Shown here: one piece after another, positions 52,063 through 61,111 of the stretch
How the letters are laid out: every line of letters begins with the position of its first letter
Position numbering within the stretch: the stretch's first letter is position 1
Assembly (NCBI GenBank): GCA_023381355.1
Contig: JAMCUL010000020.1
Coordinates: 40,996-104,995, forward strand
Reading direction: 5' to 3'
DNA: 64,000 nt
Origin: Thermoplasmatota archaeon
GTDB taxonomy: Archaea > Thermoplasmatota > Thermoplasmata > Thermoplasmatales > Thermoplasmataceae
The notes under the pieces: generated by a model
Seen by the model: the letters and a program-made list of their open reading frames with translations, nothing else
What the model was told of the DNA's origin: nothing
Databases searched by the model: none
Translations under genes and position numbers: made by a program

Positions 52063-53076
52063 TTACATTCTCCCTTCAATATTCATCGCACGGTCAGTTT
52101 CCTCCGTGGATTTCTCCATGTCGGAAACCTGCATCATTGCCCTTATGGCATCAACATTTTCCGGAACAACGTCACTCTCCTGGTTCACGGCCTGGATATA
52201 TCTTATGTTGTTCCCGGAGGCATACATGGATTCCTTCCATACCGCGATTTCGAAGAGGTCACCCCTCTTCCTTCCCATCTCCCTTGCGAGGTCCATGACC
52301 TGCGCAGTCGATACGATTCCAGACTTGCCGGAAACCTCGATTATTCTCCTGTATGGCCTGAAGATTCCGTTAAGATCATCCTGCGATACGTCCTTCTCAG
52401 TTCTCACGTTCACTGTATGCACGTGCATCAGTGTTGTTGGTACCTTGATTGCCACTGTATCAACCTCTGGTATCCTGAGCACGGTTTTCAGGTCAGGCCC
52501 GTGATGTGATGGAAATTTCAGGGAAGGTTCCACCGCATTTATTGGACCCTTCTTACTGTCATTCGGGTCTGTTGCCCTCCTTATGAGCGTTGCTTCCACC
52601 CTCATCACGCCAAATGCCCTTTCTATGGCAGATACTGTCCTGGCAAGTCCCGTTGTATTGCATGAAACAACCCTTACATAATCTTTTCCCCACGATTCCG
52701 TGAAATTACTGTATGCGTTAAAGCTTGCCTGCCCTATGGAAGATTTCTCACCCCCCTGGAATATTGCCTTCACCCTGAACTTCCTGTACATTTCAATATT
52801 TTTTTCTCCCATGCCCTCTGGTGTCGCATCCACCATTATATCCACGTTCTCAAGGAGGGACTGAACATCACCCTCACATTCAATGCCTGCCTCATTGAAT
52901 TTCCTGACATTCTCGGAGGTATCTGCAAATATCTTGAATGTGCGGGATGCATTGGTTGCTATGTAATCCGGCTTTGTCTTCACAACACCAACCACGCTCA
53001 TGTCCTTCTGCTGCCTTACTGCATCGGCAACCCTTCTGCCAATTGTTCCGTAACCATTGATTCCGACTTTGATCAT
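52063..53076 (-). CDS. gap: Glyceraldehyde-3-phosphate dehydrogenase, archaeal type II
   Basis: Protein of 337 residues. [17 protein letters not shown] binds NAD(P); the catalytic cysteine is in [26 protein letters not shown] ([16 protein letters not shown]) follows. This is the phosphorylating archaeal enzyme that converts glyceraldehyde-3-phosphate to 1,3-bisphosphoglycerate, used mainly in gluconeogenesis in archaea. It lies between the PAC2 gene and radA. Confidence 0.94.
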   Translation of the reverse strand: MIKVGINGYGTIGRRVADAVRQQKDMSVVGVVKTKPDYIATNASRTFKIFADTSENVRKFNEAGIECEGDVQSLLENVDIMVDATPEGMGEKNIEMYRKFRVKAIFQGGEKSSIGQASFNAYSNFTESWGKDYVRVVSCNTTGLARTVSAIERAFGVMRVEATLIRRATDPNDSKKGPINAVEPSLKFPSHHGPDLKTVLRIPEVDTVAIKVPTTLMHVHTVNVRTEKDVSQDDLNGIFRPYRRIIEVSGKSGIVSTAQVMDLAREMGRKRGDLFEIAVWKESMYASGNNIRYIQAVNQESDVVPENVDAIRAMMQVSDMEKSTEETDRAMNIEGRM

Positions 53077-53102
53077 GCTCTAACCAACCTTTCCTGAAAT
53101 CC

Positions 53103-53843
53103 TCACCTGTACATGGGGTCTGTGGAATCTGCATCCGGTGACTGCGATGCCTTGTATTCCTCTGATATCTGTTTTATCTGCTCGTGTATCTTCTGGACAC
53201 TCTTCTCCAGTACTTCCGTCTGTATTCCCATACCATAGATCGAGTTCATGGCATCTATTATGGCAAGCACAGCATCCGGGTCTGGTATCTCGGTCGATAC
53301 ATGTGTAAGAAGTGCTATTGCATTCATTCCTGACATCAGGCTCTCGTTCAGGATTGCACCTCCAAAGCCAGCTATGAGAGCTGCCTCTGCTGGAGGGATA
53401 TTCTTCTTTGACAGTTCCTTTATCCTATCCGGGCCTGCAACAAGGAACGCCTGCCTCTTATCCGGTACATCCTGGACTGGAACTCCGTCGATGACGACAA
53501 ATTCCTTTGGCTTGAATTGCTTTATCCAGTCAAAAAGAGCCTCAGATATCTCATAGAGACCCTCATCATCCACAGGTACTTCCGCCTGTATAACCATCAG
53601 GCTTCCATCATTGTTTGAATATATCCTGAAAGGATTTCTCATCTTGCCACCGACAAAAACTGTTACAGGAGGTATGTGATGAGATTTTACCATAGCAATT
53701 TCGTGCATCTGGCAGCTTTCAACAAGGTAACTGGAAGTTGTGACCCCCAGCGGAGTCTGACCAATAAATCCTCCAACAACAAGAGGATTCTTGAAATCTG
53801 CCTTCCCATGAATAATTATACTGACAGGATTGTTTTCTGACAT
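53103..53843 (-). CDS. PAC2-family protein (proteasome assembly chaperone-like)
   Basis: Protein of 246 residues: VVGGFIGQTPLGVTTSSYLV, VFVGGKMRNPFRIYSNND, VVIDGVPVQDVPDKRQAFLV, ALIAGFGGAILNESLMSGMNAIALLTHVSTEIPDP-type PAC2 pattern, ending in a helical, Gln/Lys-rich tail. Archaeal relatives are proteasome assembly chaperones and ATP-grasp-like ligand binders; no proteasome gene is near, so the role is open. The gene starts the PAC2-gap-radA group. Confidence 0.8.
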   Translation of the reverse strand: MSENNPVSIIIHGKADFKNPLVVGGFIGQTPLGVTTSSYLVESCQMHEIAMVKSHHIPPVTVFVGGKMRNPFRIYSNNDGSLMVIQAEVPVDDEGLYEISEALFDWIKQFKPKEFVVIDGVPVQDVPDKRQAFLVAGPDRIKELSKKNIPPAEAALIAGFGGAILNESLMSGMNAIALLTHVSTEIPDPDAVLAIIDAMNSIYGMGIQTEVLEKSVQKIHEQIKQISEEYKASQSPDADSTDPMYR

Positions 53844-53932
53844 AATATCAATTGGATTAGTTAATATGTATATTTTAATCTTTGGAAAATAAATTCAAGA
53901 TGTGTCATCAATGATTATTTTCCTCAGGCAAT

Positions 53933-54592
53933 TTATTTTCTCACATATTTCACGAATAACTCAAAAAGGTTTGAGAAGCCGTCTCTCCATGTATTCAGCT
54001 TGGGTTTGGTTATCCTTATGCCATACCTGATCGGCACCTCAATCAATGTACCATGCCGGAAAGCTTCTATTTTTATGTCCTGCGAAAAGGACATCCCATC
54101 GCTCAGATTTTTCATCCTCTCGTAAATTGATCTCGTGAAAACCCACATTCCACTCTGAGAATCAAATAAACGGTATCCATAGAGCGTCGATATGGCCAGA
54201 TTCAGTATCTTGTTTCCTATGAGGTGAAGATTTGTGTATGTATTCTGTGATCTCAGGGTCATTCTGTCACAGGATATGAAATCCACCTGATTTATGTTCA
54301 TTATCTCAAGAAGTGGCCCGATTATGTTCGCAGGATATGTTCCATCTCCATCAAGGCAGGCAATGATAGACCCTCTTGCCATTGATATTCCCGTCTTGTA
54401 CGCAACACCATAGCCCCTTCTTGGCTCGTCAACAACGATCGCCCCAAGTGATTTTGCTATTTCACGTGTTCTGTCCCTGGATGCAGTGTCAACTACTATT
54501 ACTTCCAGGGGGTCCAGATATTTTACTGATTCTATCACACTGCCTATAGTATGCTCCTCGTTCATTGTAGGTATGACTATACTTATATCCAT
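53933..54592 (-). CDS. Family 2 glycosyltransferase
   Basis: Protein of 219 residues from ATG 54592. GT-A fold motifs: ISIVIPTMNEEHTIGSVIE, VIVVDTASRDRT, GYGVAYKTGISMARG and the DxD-like DGDGTYP, which binds the nucleotide-sugar metal. The form is that of dolichyl-phosphate hexose synthases, which charge the lipid carrier used in N-glycosylation; the many sequons in the surface proteins of this genome fit such a role. There is no C-terminal membrane domain. Confidence 0.82.
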   Translation of the reverse strand: MDISIVIPTMNEEHTIGSVIESVKYLDPLEVIVVDTASRDRTREIAKSLGAIVVDEPRRGYGVAYKTGISMARGSIIACLDGDGTYPANIIGPLLEIMNINQVDFISCDRMTLRSQNTYTNLHLIGNKILNLAISTLYGYRLFDSQSGMWVFTRSIYERMKNLSDGMSFSQDIKIEAFRHGTLIEVPIRYGIRITKPKLNTWRDGFSNLFELFVKYVRK

Positions 54593-54664
54593 CTGAAAAC
54601 AAACCAATTTACCGTAGATTTAACGTAATATATTAATGTTACAATGAATGACAAAACTGTAAAA

Positions 54665-54784
54665 AGCGACAGCGATCCAAGGTTCCCGTGCCCTCGCGGA
54701 ACACAGTACAGACTTGAAACGTAGCGAGCTTTACCGTCGGGTTCGGAATGAGACCGGGTGTTACCTCGCCACTATGGCCGTCGC
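54665..54784 (-). rRNA. rrf: 5S ribosomal RNA
   Basis: On the minus strand the sequence begins GCGACGGCCATAGTGGCGAG and has the conserved CCGGTCTCATTCCGAACCCG (loop A-C region), GTACTGTG and a 3' strand GCTGTCGC that pairs with the 5' GCGACGGC. About 120 nt. TTTAAAATA lies 25 nt upstream (54805-54813), a proper promoter. No 16S, 23S or tRNA is near, in keeping with the scattered rRNA genes of Thermoplasmatales. Confidence 0.96.
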
Positions 54785-54804
54785 AAACAGAGATTAATTA
54801 ACAA

Positions 54805-54813
54805 TATTTTAAA
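54805..54813 (-). promoter_or_regulatory. TATA box of the 5S rRNA gene
   Basis: TTTAAAATA on the minus strand is centred 25 nt upstream of the 5S start. Confidence 0.55.
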
Positions 54814-55015
54814 CTTATGGAATATGAACAGAATGAACAGCCATGCTTAGACATGGTATATACTAAATATATGTGACTTCGTTTAAGTCCTGAATTACAG
54901 GCCTAATTACTGATTGTCTTTCCTCACTCTAACTCCCTATTGGCTGTTTTTGTCTTCAGGGAGTGATATCTCCAAAAATCACAATTCTTTAATACTGATA
55001 CCAATATCAATATAT

Positions 55016-55480
55016 ATGACGCTCAGAGTTAACGAAAGGGCTCCTTCCTTCAAAGGAGAAGGGGATGATGGAAAGCAGATCAGCATGGATGATTACCTGG
55101 GAAAAATGAACATTGTGCTTTATTTTTATCCGAAGGACAATTCGCCAGGATGCACCAGAGAGGCATGTAAATTCAGGGATGAATTTGATGAATTCGGGAA
55201 ACTAAATGCAGTGATAATAGGAGTTAACCGAGGTAGCGTTGAATCGCACAGGAAATTCAGGGAAAAAAGGAGTCTCCCGTTTTCAATAATATCGGACAGG
55301 GAAGGATCTATCCATAAAGCATATGACGTTAAGGCTGGTCTTATAAGTGAAAGAGTAACTTATGTAATTGACAGAGAGGGGATAATACGTGAAGTTTACA
55401 ATTCCCAGATGAACTACATGAAACACCCGGACATAGCAAAGGAAGCTTTGCTTAAAATTGAGGGGAGTCAAACGGGATGA
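55016..55480 (+). CDS. bcp: Peroxiredoxin, Bcp/PrxQ type
   Basis: Protein of 154 residues from ATG 55016; TTTAATA (54988-54994) about 25 nt upstream decides this against the longer frame. NIVLYFYPKDNSPGCTREACKFRD holds the peroxidatic cysteine in the S-x-G-C-T motif; the resolving Cys five residues on (EAC) is typical of the Bcp group. It reduces hydrogen peroxide and organic peroxides with thioredoxin or a similar donor. The gene stands alone. Confidence 0.92.
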   Translation: MTLRVNERAPSFKGEGDDGKQISMDDYLGKMNIVLYFYPKDNSPGCTREACKFRDEFDEFGKLNAVIIGVNRGSVESHRKFREKRSLPFSIISDREGSIHKAYDVKAGLISERVTYVIDREGIIREVYNSQMNYMKHPDIAKEALLKIEGSQTG

Positions 55481-55757
55481 TTATACTATAGGATTTTAAC
55501 TCATGCGAGTGAGAATACCCCCTTTGCATCCTGTGTATTCATTTTACTACTACATCTTCCAGATCGTAAGGTGAAGTAACATGGTATTAATTGATGATGT
55601 TGGGGACTTTCTAAGCACCAGGACAAGAGAAAATACCTGAAACATTTAACCTTGGCATTCATGAGATGAAAAGATGCAAGGTAAGGCGGGTTTTATGTCA
55701 ATCGTTCCTAACAGAGAAATAGGGCCAGAAATATTTAAATATTGCCGACTAATCCAT

Positions 55758-56219
55758 ATGCGCTGGCGAAAAAAAAGAATAATCGCAATGGTTAACAGAC
55801 GAACTTTCATCTGGGGAGGTGGATTTGTGGAAATTAGCATAAAAAATAAGGAATTGATCTATGGGGGAAAAGAATATGATCCTGGAGATATCAAGGTAAC
55901 GATTTCATTGAAAAACAGGTATAAGGGGAAAATTGCGATGGTTCTATTTGTGCTTTTAAATGTATTTATCTTTATCTCAATATTCGGCACTCCGATTCAC
56001 AATGTTATATTTCCCACCTACTTCCTTCCGATCTTTACCATGTGTTTTATTGGTTTATCATTGCTTCTCTTCTTGATTCTGACCAGATATTATATGGACG
56101 TAGCTATCGTCGAACTCGAAGAAGGCAGGACGCTGGGGCTGTTATATACCGGAAATAAGAAGGTACTGGTAGAAAAGATCATAGGAGTTGCGGGTAGCGT
56201 AGATTATAAATATTTGTGA
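55758..56219 (+). CDS. Two-helix membrane protein of unknown function
   Basis: Protein of 153 residues from ATG 55758; ATTTAAATATT (55733-55742) about 21-25 nt upstream supports it over the frame from 55674. N-terminal basic and beta-like part with GGKEYDPGDIKVTI, two membrane helices (about 60-80 and 90-112), and a C-terminal cytoplasmic stretch (VELEEGRTLGLLYTGNKKVL). No family is recognised. A second protein of similar plan is at 56827, so they could be distant relatives. Confidence 0.5.
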   Translation: MRWRKKRIIAMVNRRTFIWGGGFVEISIKNKELIYGGKEYDPGDIKVTISLKNRYKGKIAMVLFVLLNVFIFISIFGTPIHNVIFPTYFLPIFTMCFIGLSLLLFLILTRYYMDVAIVELEEGRTLGLLYTGNKKVLVEKIIGVAGSVDYKYL

Positions 56220-56359
56220 ATACCGTGGCCCAGAACGCAGATATCTACCCTTTTTCCTGACGTTATTTCCGATTTTAGCAAATGAATCTTATATAGTGAA
56301 TAACCCGGGTTATGCAGAAAAGAGTTTTAGAAATCTGCTATTTTGTCGGGTTTATTTGC

Positions 56360-56385
56360 TTTTTAGAACTTCGCATACACTCTTA
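56360..56385. repeat. Dispersed 26-base repeat, copy B
   Basis: Matches 22 of 26 bases with 3168-3193. It ends two bases before the IS21-like terminus, so the IS21-like element was probably inserted into the older insertion sequence whose end this is. Confidence 0.45.
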
Positions 56386-56387
56386 AT

Positions 56388-56445
56388 TGTAAACGCCCAT
56401 CGAAAAATATCCAAAATCGGCCGTGTAAAATTCCCACCAAAAATT
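56388..56445 (+). mobile_element. Left terminus of an IS21-like element, remnant
   Basis: TGTAAACGCCCATCGAAAAA, then ATCCAAAATCGGCCG and a second partial unit (TGTAAAATTCCCACC). The multiple short terminal repeats with a CAAAATCG core and a TGT tip are typical of IS21-family ends, and the sequence resembles the end at 63874. The istA/istB genes are absent. Confidence 0.45.
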
Positions 56446-56491
56446 TTCCATTATTTGCATTCAGCATTCATGTTCAACGGAAGAGCAATAA

Positions 56492-56650
56492 GCTCCTCAC
56501 GGAGAATGTAAAGGTCAGGTACGACATATTTTTTGGAATGTAATAAGGACGGCAGATGGAGAAACATCAATATTGATTGATGTTTCATCCTCAGGAAAGA
56601 CAAGTAAGACCTTGAGGACAGGAGATGCCCTATGTGTATTTTTGCAATAA
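56492..56650 (+). pseudogene. Start-less protein-like fragment
   Basis: A frame of 52 codons between two stops, without any start codon, reads IFWNVIRTADGETSILIDVS, then SSGKTSKTLRTGDALCVFLQ and a stop at 56648-56650. It looks like the C-terminus of a real protein, but I do not recognise it. A perfect hairpin lies inside it. Confidence 0.3.
56561..56586. repeat. Perfect 11-bp hairpin with 4-base loop
   Basis: GAAACATCAAT (56561-56571), ATTG, ATTGATGTTTC (56576-56586). The strongest simple hairpin in this part of the window. It may be a terminator-like or element-end structure. Confidence 0.4.
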
Positions 56651-56826
56651 TCGCCTACCATCATCGGAGTCCTTCGGAAATTTAAGAGCATTAGAAATAA
56701 ATAGAGGAAAAAAGGGAAGAGATGAGAAGGTCTTCAAAACAATGAAGGTTGATCTTGAATCTCCTTCGACATCATATTTATCTGAAGATTCAACAAAAAT
56801 GATATATATAATTGTTCTTTCTTATT

Positions 56827-57315
56827 ATGATGGAGAAAGGATTTAAGGGCAGGATATTTGCGTATTCCAGTGTAGTCTTTTTAGTTGTTTCGTTAGCACT
56901 TGGCTTATTTTTCGCATCCCCTCAAGGGAATAGGTATAATCCCGGGCCTGATACACCTAGCGGATTGCCGTACATCTCTCTCTATGTGCTGTTTGGAGGA
57001 GTTATTGGAATGTTTTCTCTTCTTTTCATTAGTAGCAGATATATGCAGTCTGTGTACAAGGATGCAGTTGGGAATGTGTTTGAGATTAGGAGTTTAAGGA
57101 GCAAGTTCAGGGGTGAAACGAAATTCGAAGGAATGAACTTGATCATATTGTGCAATGAGGAGCTTGCTGTTGGGGACCGGGTCAAGGCGACAGGTATTGA
57201 TTCGTACCAACATGGGAAGGCAAGAATTTTGATTCTGATCGGAAAGAAGATTTCGCCTGATAACCCCGAATATGACATTTCATATCCAGACACAGAAATG
57301 TCTCCGGTAGGTTGA
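56827..57315 (+). CDS. Two-helix membrane protein, possibly NfeD-like
   Basis: Protein of 162 residues from ATG 56827; GATATATATAAT centred about 24 nt upstream supports it. Two membrane helices (about 10-30 and 48-70), then a soluble part with ELAVGDRVKATGI and ARILILIGKK, which recalls the OB-fold C-terminus of NfeD proteins. NfeD partners slipin-type proteins such as the one at 39589, but the likeness is weak and a comparison was not run. Flanked by insertion-sequence debris. Confidence 0.45.
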   Translation: MMEKGFKGRIFAYSSVVFLVVSLALGLFFASPQGNRYNPGPDTPSGLPYISLYVLFGGVIGMFSLLFISSRYMQSVYKDAVGNVFEIRSLRSKFRGETKFEGMNLIILCNEELAVGDRVKATGIDSYQHGKARILILIGKKISPDNPEYDISYPDTEMSPVG

Positions 57316-57349
57316 ATGAACAGTTTTCCTCCTTATGTAGCTTACCTGA

Positions 57350-57752
57350 AAAAAAGCATACCTTTCAAAGTTTTATTTCGGAGGTGATGATGAAAGGGTT
57401 TCCGGGAATCGTGTCATTGATCATACATACACTTATGGGCAACATTCTAAGATTGCACTCCATAGACAAAAACACGTCAATGTTGACATTTCTAAGAATT
57501 ATATGAGGAAATGGATATCATTGGCATAATGATCAAGGATGACAGATATAATCAAGTTGGGAAAGCGCGTGAAATGGCACATTGATGGGTACCGGAAGCA
57601 ACCAGATTGGAATAAATTCTGCTTTGGTTTAGGGAATTACCGGCAAGGCCCGCACAGCATTCAAACGGTCATACAGATTCAGGTCCCAGGAATACAGAAA
57701 CACGACCATAAATATGTTTTCAGGAGGACTCAAGTTACATGCAGTAACCTGA
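57350..57752 (+). pseudogene. Decayed DDE transposase in three frames
   Basis: Frame pieces in order: 57350-57529 reads YFGGDDERVSGNRVIDHTYT, then YGQHSKIALHRQKHVNVDIS and a stop; 57529-57585 begins at a TAATG overlap and reads IKDDRYNQVGKAREMA; then about 57635-57752 reads AFKRSYRFRSQEYRNTTINM and GLKLHAVT with a stop. The order (acidic mid part, KDDRY..., FKR...YR tail) fits the C-terminal half of an IS5-like transposase. ORFs at 57312 and 57539 are out-of-frame readings of this. Confidence 0.5.
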
Positions 57753-57871
57753 ATTTAACCTAAATTTTTTACCCTGAAGTACGGATTCCTGAGAACCTGA
57801 TAATTTAATTTCATTTGTATTGAAAATTATATGGAGGTTTTTGGAAAATGTTCTGTGTGTCTATAAATGAT

Positions 57872-59320
57872 TTATTTTCTTACCTTTTTCAGGATTGGAT
57901 TTGTCAGGAATGGAGAATGTGTAAGAAGATCCTTATATGGAACCCCGGTGATCTGCTCTGTAGAATCCCTATCCCTTATGGTAACAACATCCTTTTCAAG
58001 AGTATCGTAGTCTATGGTAATACAGTACGGGGTACCTATCTCATCCTGCCTTGCATATCGCCTTCCTATTGTTCCGCTTTCATCGTAATATGCATATGGT
58101 TCCATTTCCCTTATCATGGAGAATATTTCCTTTGCCTTCTCTGAAAGACCATCCTTCTTCTGGAGAGGTAATACCGCAACTGGATATGGTGCCATGTATT
58201 CCAGCAATTTCATGTTGTTGTAGCCATTCTCTCTCTTTACCATGGAAGAAATAAGAACAGCCATGAACATCCTGTCAATGCCTGAAGCGGGCTCGATTAC
58301 CCTTGCCAGCCTTCCGTTTTCAAACGCAAGGTTCTCTCCAGAGGACTTCTGGTGATTTCCAAGATCAAATGTACCCCTGTCAGAAATTCCAGTTACTTCG
58401 ACCCACGAGCTGTCGATCCTGAACTCGAGATCCCAGCAGTCCCTTGAATAATGTGCAAGCTCATCCTTCCTGTGCTGCCTGAATCTCAGCCTTTCGCGAT
58501 CTATTCCTATCCGAACGGCAAATTCAAATGTTTTCTGAAGAAAATAAGCATGATCTTCAGACTGGATAATTCCCTTATTTACGGCATCGACAAGACTTTC
58601 CCTGTGAATTTTCCCTTCCCTGTCAAGGAGTGTTAACTTCTCCGTTGAATCCGGCCTGAAAGTACCATTCACATCCGGGTCAAGAAATACTTCAACCTCA
58701 CCCATATTGAATTCCTTCTGCCTTATGAGCCCCTGCCTGGGTGATATTTCGTTACGATAGCCCTTCCCCTGCTGGTATACTATCATAGGCAGCTTTCCCC
58801 TGTTAAAGTTGAGCAGCAACTTGAAATTTACAAATATGCCCTGGGCAGTTTCCGGCCTCAGATAATATCTTTCCCCGTTTGAATCAATGGGAAACATCAG
58901 ATGAAATTCAAATGGTTCTCCAAGCTGTCCACCACATCTTGGACACTTGATTTCAATATCTTTGATCAGGTTCCATGCCTCTTCAACATTTTCCGGCACC
59001 TTCTCAACTCCCTTGTCTGAGAGCAGGCTTTCCACCTTGAATTTACTCTTGCATGTGTTGCATCCAACAGCAAGATCTATGAAACGATCCACGTGGCCGG
59101 AGGCCTTGAGAACCGTTTCCGGAGTGACGGATGGTGTATCGATCTCGATTCCGCCTATTGAAGAATAAATCCTCTTCCATTCGTGATATATCCTGTCCTT
59201 GAGAATTGAGCCCAGTGGGCCATAATCATTGAGCCCAGCAACCCCACCATAAATAGAGAAAGAAGGCCAGAAAAAACCACGCCTTTTGGAAATCTCAAGT
59301 ATCTCGTCCAGTTCGCCCAT
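57872..59320 (-). CDS. glyS: Glycyl-tRNA synthetase (alpha2 type)
   Basis: Protein of 482 residues from ATG 59320. RRGFFWPSFSIYGGVAGLNDYGPLG at the N-terminus, the class II motif 2 (YRNEISPRQGLIRQKEFNMGE) and motif 3 with GIDRMFMAVL; a zinc-type CNTCKSKF and CPRCGG insertion is present. The C-terminal anticodon-binding part begins PYPVAVLPLQ. It charges tRNA-Gly. The long upstream gene with CBS domains lies in the same direction 33 bases before it. Confidence 0.94.
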   Translation of the reverse strand: MGELDEILEISKRRGFFWPSFSIYGGVAGLNDYGPLGSILKDRIYHEWKRIYSSIGGIEIDTPSVTPETVLKASGHVDRFIDLAVGCNTCKSKFKVESLLSDKGVEKVPENVEEAWNLIKDIEIKCPRCGGQLGEPFEFHLMFPIDSNGERYYLRPETAQGIFVNFKLLLNFNRGKLPMIVYQQGKGYRNEISPRQGLIRQKEFNMGEVEVFLDPDVNGTFRPDSTEKLTLLDREGKIHRESLVDAVNKGIIQSEDHAYFLQKTFEFAVRIGIDRERLRFRQHRKDELAHYSRDCWDLEFRIDSSWVEVTGISDRGTFDLGNHQKSSGENLAFENGRLARVIEPASGIDRMFMAVLISSMVKRENGYNNMKLLEYMAPYPVAVLPLQKKDGLSEKAKEIFSMIREMEPYAYYDESGTIGRRYARQDEIGTPYCITIDYDTLEKDVVTIRDRDSTEQITGVPYKDLLTHSPFLTNPILKKVRK

Positions 59321-59353
59321 GTTTTTACCTTTCCTCAAGGGATACGTTACACC

Positions 59354-60202
59354 TTATTGTATATTATCTCCAAAAACTGACATAACGTCTAAATCCAGAA
59401 GGATACCCTCAAGTCCGTTTCTATTGGAAGTAACAGGGAGCTGGTTAAAATTTCCATCCCTCATTCTTCTCGCTGCAAGGGAAAGCCTTTCGTTTGCATT
59501 TGCTATGACCGGGTTGTAAATAGTTATAGTTTTTACGGGTTCTTCCGGGATCTTCAGGTGATTCTTTTCGATGAAATATGATACCACATTCCTAACGCCA
59601 TCCCATGACCATGGATCATCCTCGTCCAGTGTCTGTGAACTGTCACTTCTTATGGTCCCGACCTGAACCTTGTCGAAGAGGTCCCTGTCCGTAACGAGTC
59701 CTTTGAAGTTGCCCTGGGAATCCGTAATTGGATACGTGAATATTCCGGTCATCCTCATAGACCTGTATACCACTGGAAGCGGTGTCATCTCCCATATCGG
59801 GAAAGATATATTCTTCATGACATTTTTCACGAGAATGCTTCCATACTCCCGTTCTACTATCTTCAGGAAGTCCTGTGGTGTCAGGATGCCAACTACTTTT
59901 CCCTCGCTGTCAGTAACGGCAAGATGCCTTCTTCTTTCCTTTGCCATCAGGCGGGCAGCATCAATTACCGGCGTGTCAACGTTTACCGGAGTCTGCTTTC
60001 TTACTATCAGTGCCGCCTGGGTTTCTTCAGGCTTCGCGAATACATCCCTTCGGGTTACAATCCCTGCATACCTTCCATTCCCGTCTACAACGGGCAAGCC
60101 TGTAATCTTGTATTTTATGAGATTTACAACCAGATCCGTAACTGTGCTCGGTATTTTGAATGTGATGGGGTCTACTGTCATAATTGAATCTACAGTATCC
60201 AT
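59354..60202 (-). CDS. Protein of four CBS domains
   Basis: Protein of 282 residues made of four CBS motifs: about 1-55 (VDSIMTVDPITF, GRYAGIVTRRDVF), 68-118 (GKVVGILTPQDFL), 125-180 (GNFKGLVTDRDLF) and 225-282 (NGLEGILLDLDVM). CBS pairs bind adenosyl ligands (AMP, ATP, SAM). No catalytic domain is fused. The partner and ligand are unknown; it lies 33 bases upstream of glyS on the same strand. Confidence 0.85.
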   Translation of the reverse strand: MDTVDSIMTVDPITFKIPSTVTDLVVNLIKYKITGLPVVDGNGRYAGIVTRRDVFAKPEETQAALIVRKQTPVNVDTPVIDAARLMAKERRRHLAVTDSEGKVVGILTPQDFLKIVEREYGSILVKNVMKNISFPIWEMTPLPVVYRSMRMTGIFTYPITDSQGNFKGLVTDRDLFDKVQVGTIRSDSSQTLDEDDPWSWDGVRNVVSYFIEKNHLKIPEEPVKTITIYNPVIANANERLSLAARRMRDGNFNQLPVTSNRNGLEGILLDLDVMSVFGDNIQ

Positions 60203-60370
60203 GTTCTGGAAAACATTCGGGTAGATATAATTCTATGCCGGGTTTATAATTGTTCATCCACAGTATTTACGTGAAATCATTGTATAACCTGCCAATATGG
60301 CATCCCACGGGAATTCAGATACATAAGCCTCATATTCAATTATGATGTATGTATCACATACTGAACAGAA

Positions 60371-61087
60371 ATGACTTTATTCATATATCCAGAAATAGGA
60401 GAGGAGGTACTGCGGATCAGGGAGCCTCTTATTCACGCTATTGTCGTAAGTCGTCCAAACAGGTTTCTGGTCATTGCTGAAATTAACGGGAAGGAGATCA
60501 CGGTTCATCTCCATGATCCGGGAAGACTGAGGGAACTGATATATCCAGGTGCTGAGGTGTTGCTGAGAAAAACACATGGTGACAGGACAGATTACTCGAT
60601 TACTGCTGCAGAGAAAGGGGGTGAAACAATCCTCCTTGACACCAGATTTCATAATGAGATTGGAAAAAGGTTCATATCTGAACCCACTGGATCAGAAGTA
60701 AAATATGGAGATTCAAGGTTTGACTTCTCTGTGAATGGCGGATTTGTTGAAATAAAGGGATGCACCATGCAGATTGGTGATTATGTTATTTTTCCCGATG
60801 CTCCCTCCGTAAGGGGTACAAAGCATCTCACAGAGCTTTCCTCACTTAAAAGAAATGGAAGGGCCAGTGGAGTGATATTTCTCATCTTCCGATGGAGGGC
60901 ATCTTACTTCTATCCCAACAGAGTCACAGACCAGAAGTTTGCTGCTGCATTTTTCCAGGCTTATACCACAGGGGTCGAAATGACGTTTCCAAAATTTCAG
61001 ATGGAGCAAAATTCCATAATATTTCAGGGTATGTTGACTCTGGGCCCGGATCCAACGAACATCTTTCTTGACATGAAAAAGCATTAA
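60371..61087 (+). CDS. sfsA: SfsA family protein
   Basis: Protein of 238 residues: NRFLVIAEINGKEITVHLHDPGRLRELIYPG, then FVEIKGCTMQIG, FPDAPSVRGTKHLTEL, and FPKFQMEQNSI near the end, the SfsA signatures (OB-like N-terminus plus nuclease-like E-x-K core). SfsA was named for sugar fermentation stimulation; its core resembles DNA-binding nucleases but activity is not settled. It precedes cutA by 24 bases. Confidence 0.9.
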   Translation: MTLFIYPEIGEEVLRIREPLIHAIVVSRPNRFLVIAEINGKEITVHLHDPGRLRELIYPGAEVLLRKTHGDRTDYSITAAEKGGETILLDTRFHNEIGKRFISEPTGSEVKYGDSRFDFSVNGGFVEIKGCTMQIGDYVIFPDAPSVRGTKHLTELSSLKRNGRASGVIFLIFRWRASYFYPNRVTDQKFAAAFFQAYTTGVEMTFPKFQMEQNSIIFQGMLTLGPDPTNIFLDMKKH

Positions 61088-61111
61088 TGAACTGGAAATA
61101 AATGAGGAAGC

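Larger units (their letters stand above)
56220..56826. other. About 600 bases of insertion-sequence debris between two membrane-protein genes
   Basis: It contains copy B of a dispersed repeat (56360-56385), an IS21-like end (56388-56445), a start-less protein-like frame (56492-56650) and a strong hairpin (56561-56586). ORFs at 56296 and 56625 run through these pieces and do not look real. Confidence 0.5.

Noticed and set aside
55646..55840. Minus-strand frame opposite the membrane-protein start
   Set aside because: A shadow of the promoter and start region of the 55758 gene; no motif.
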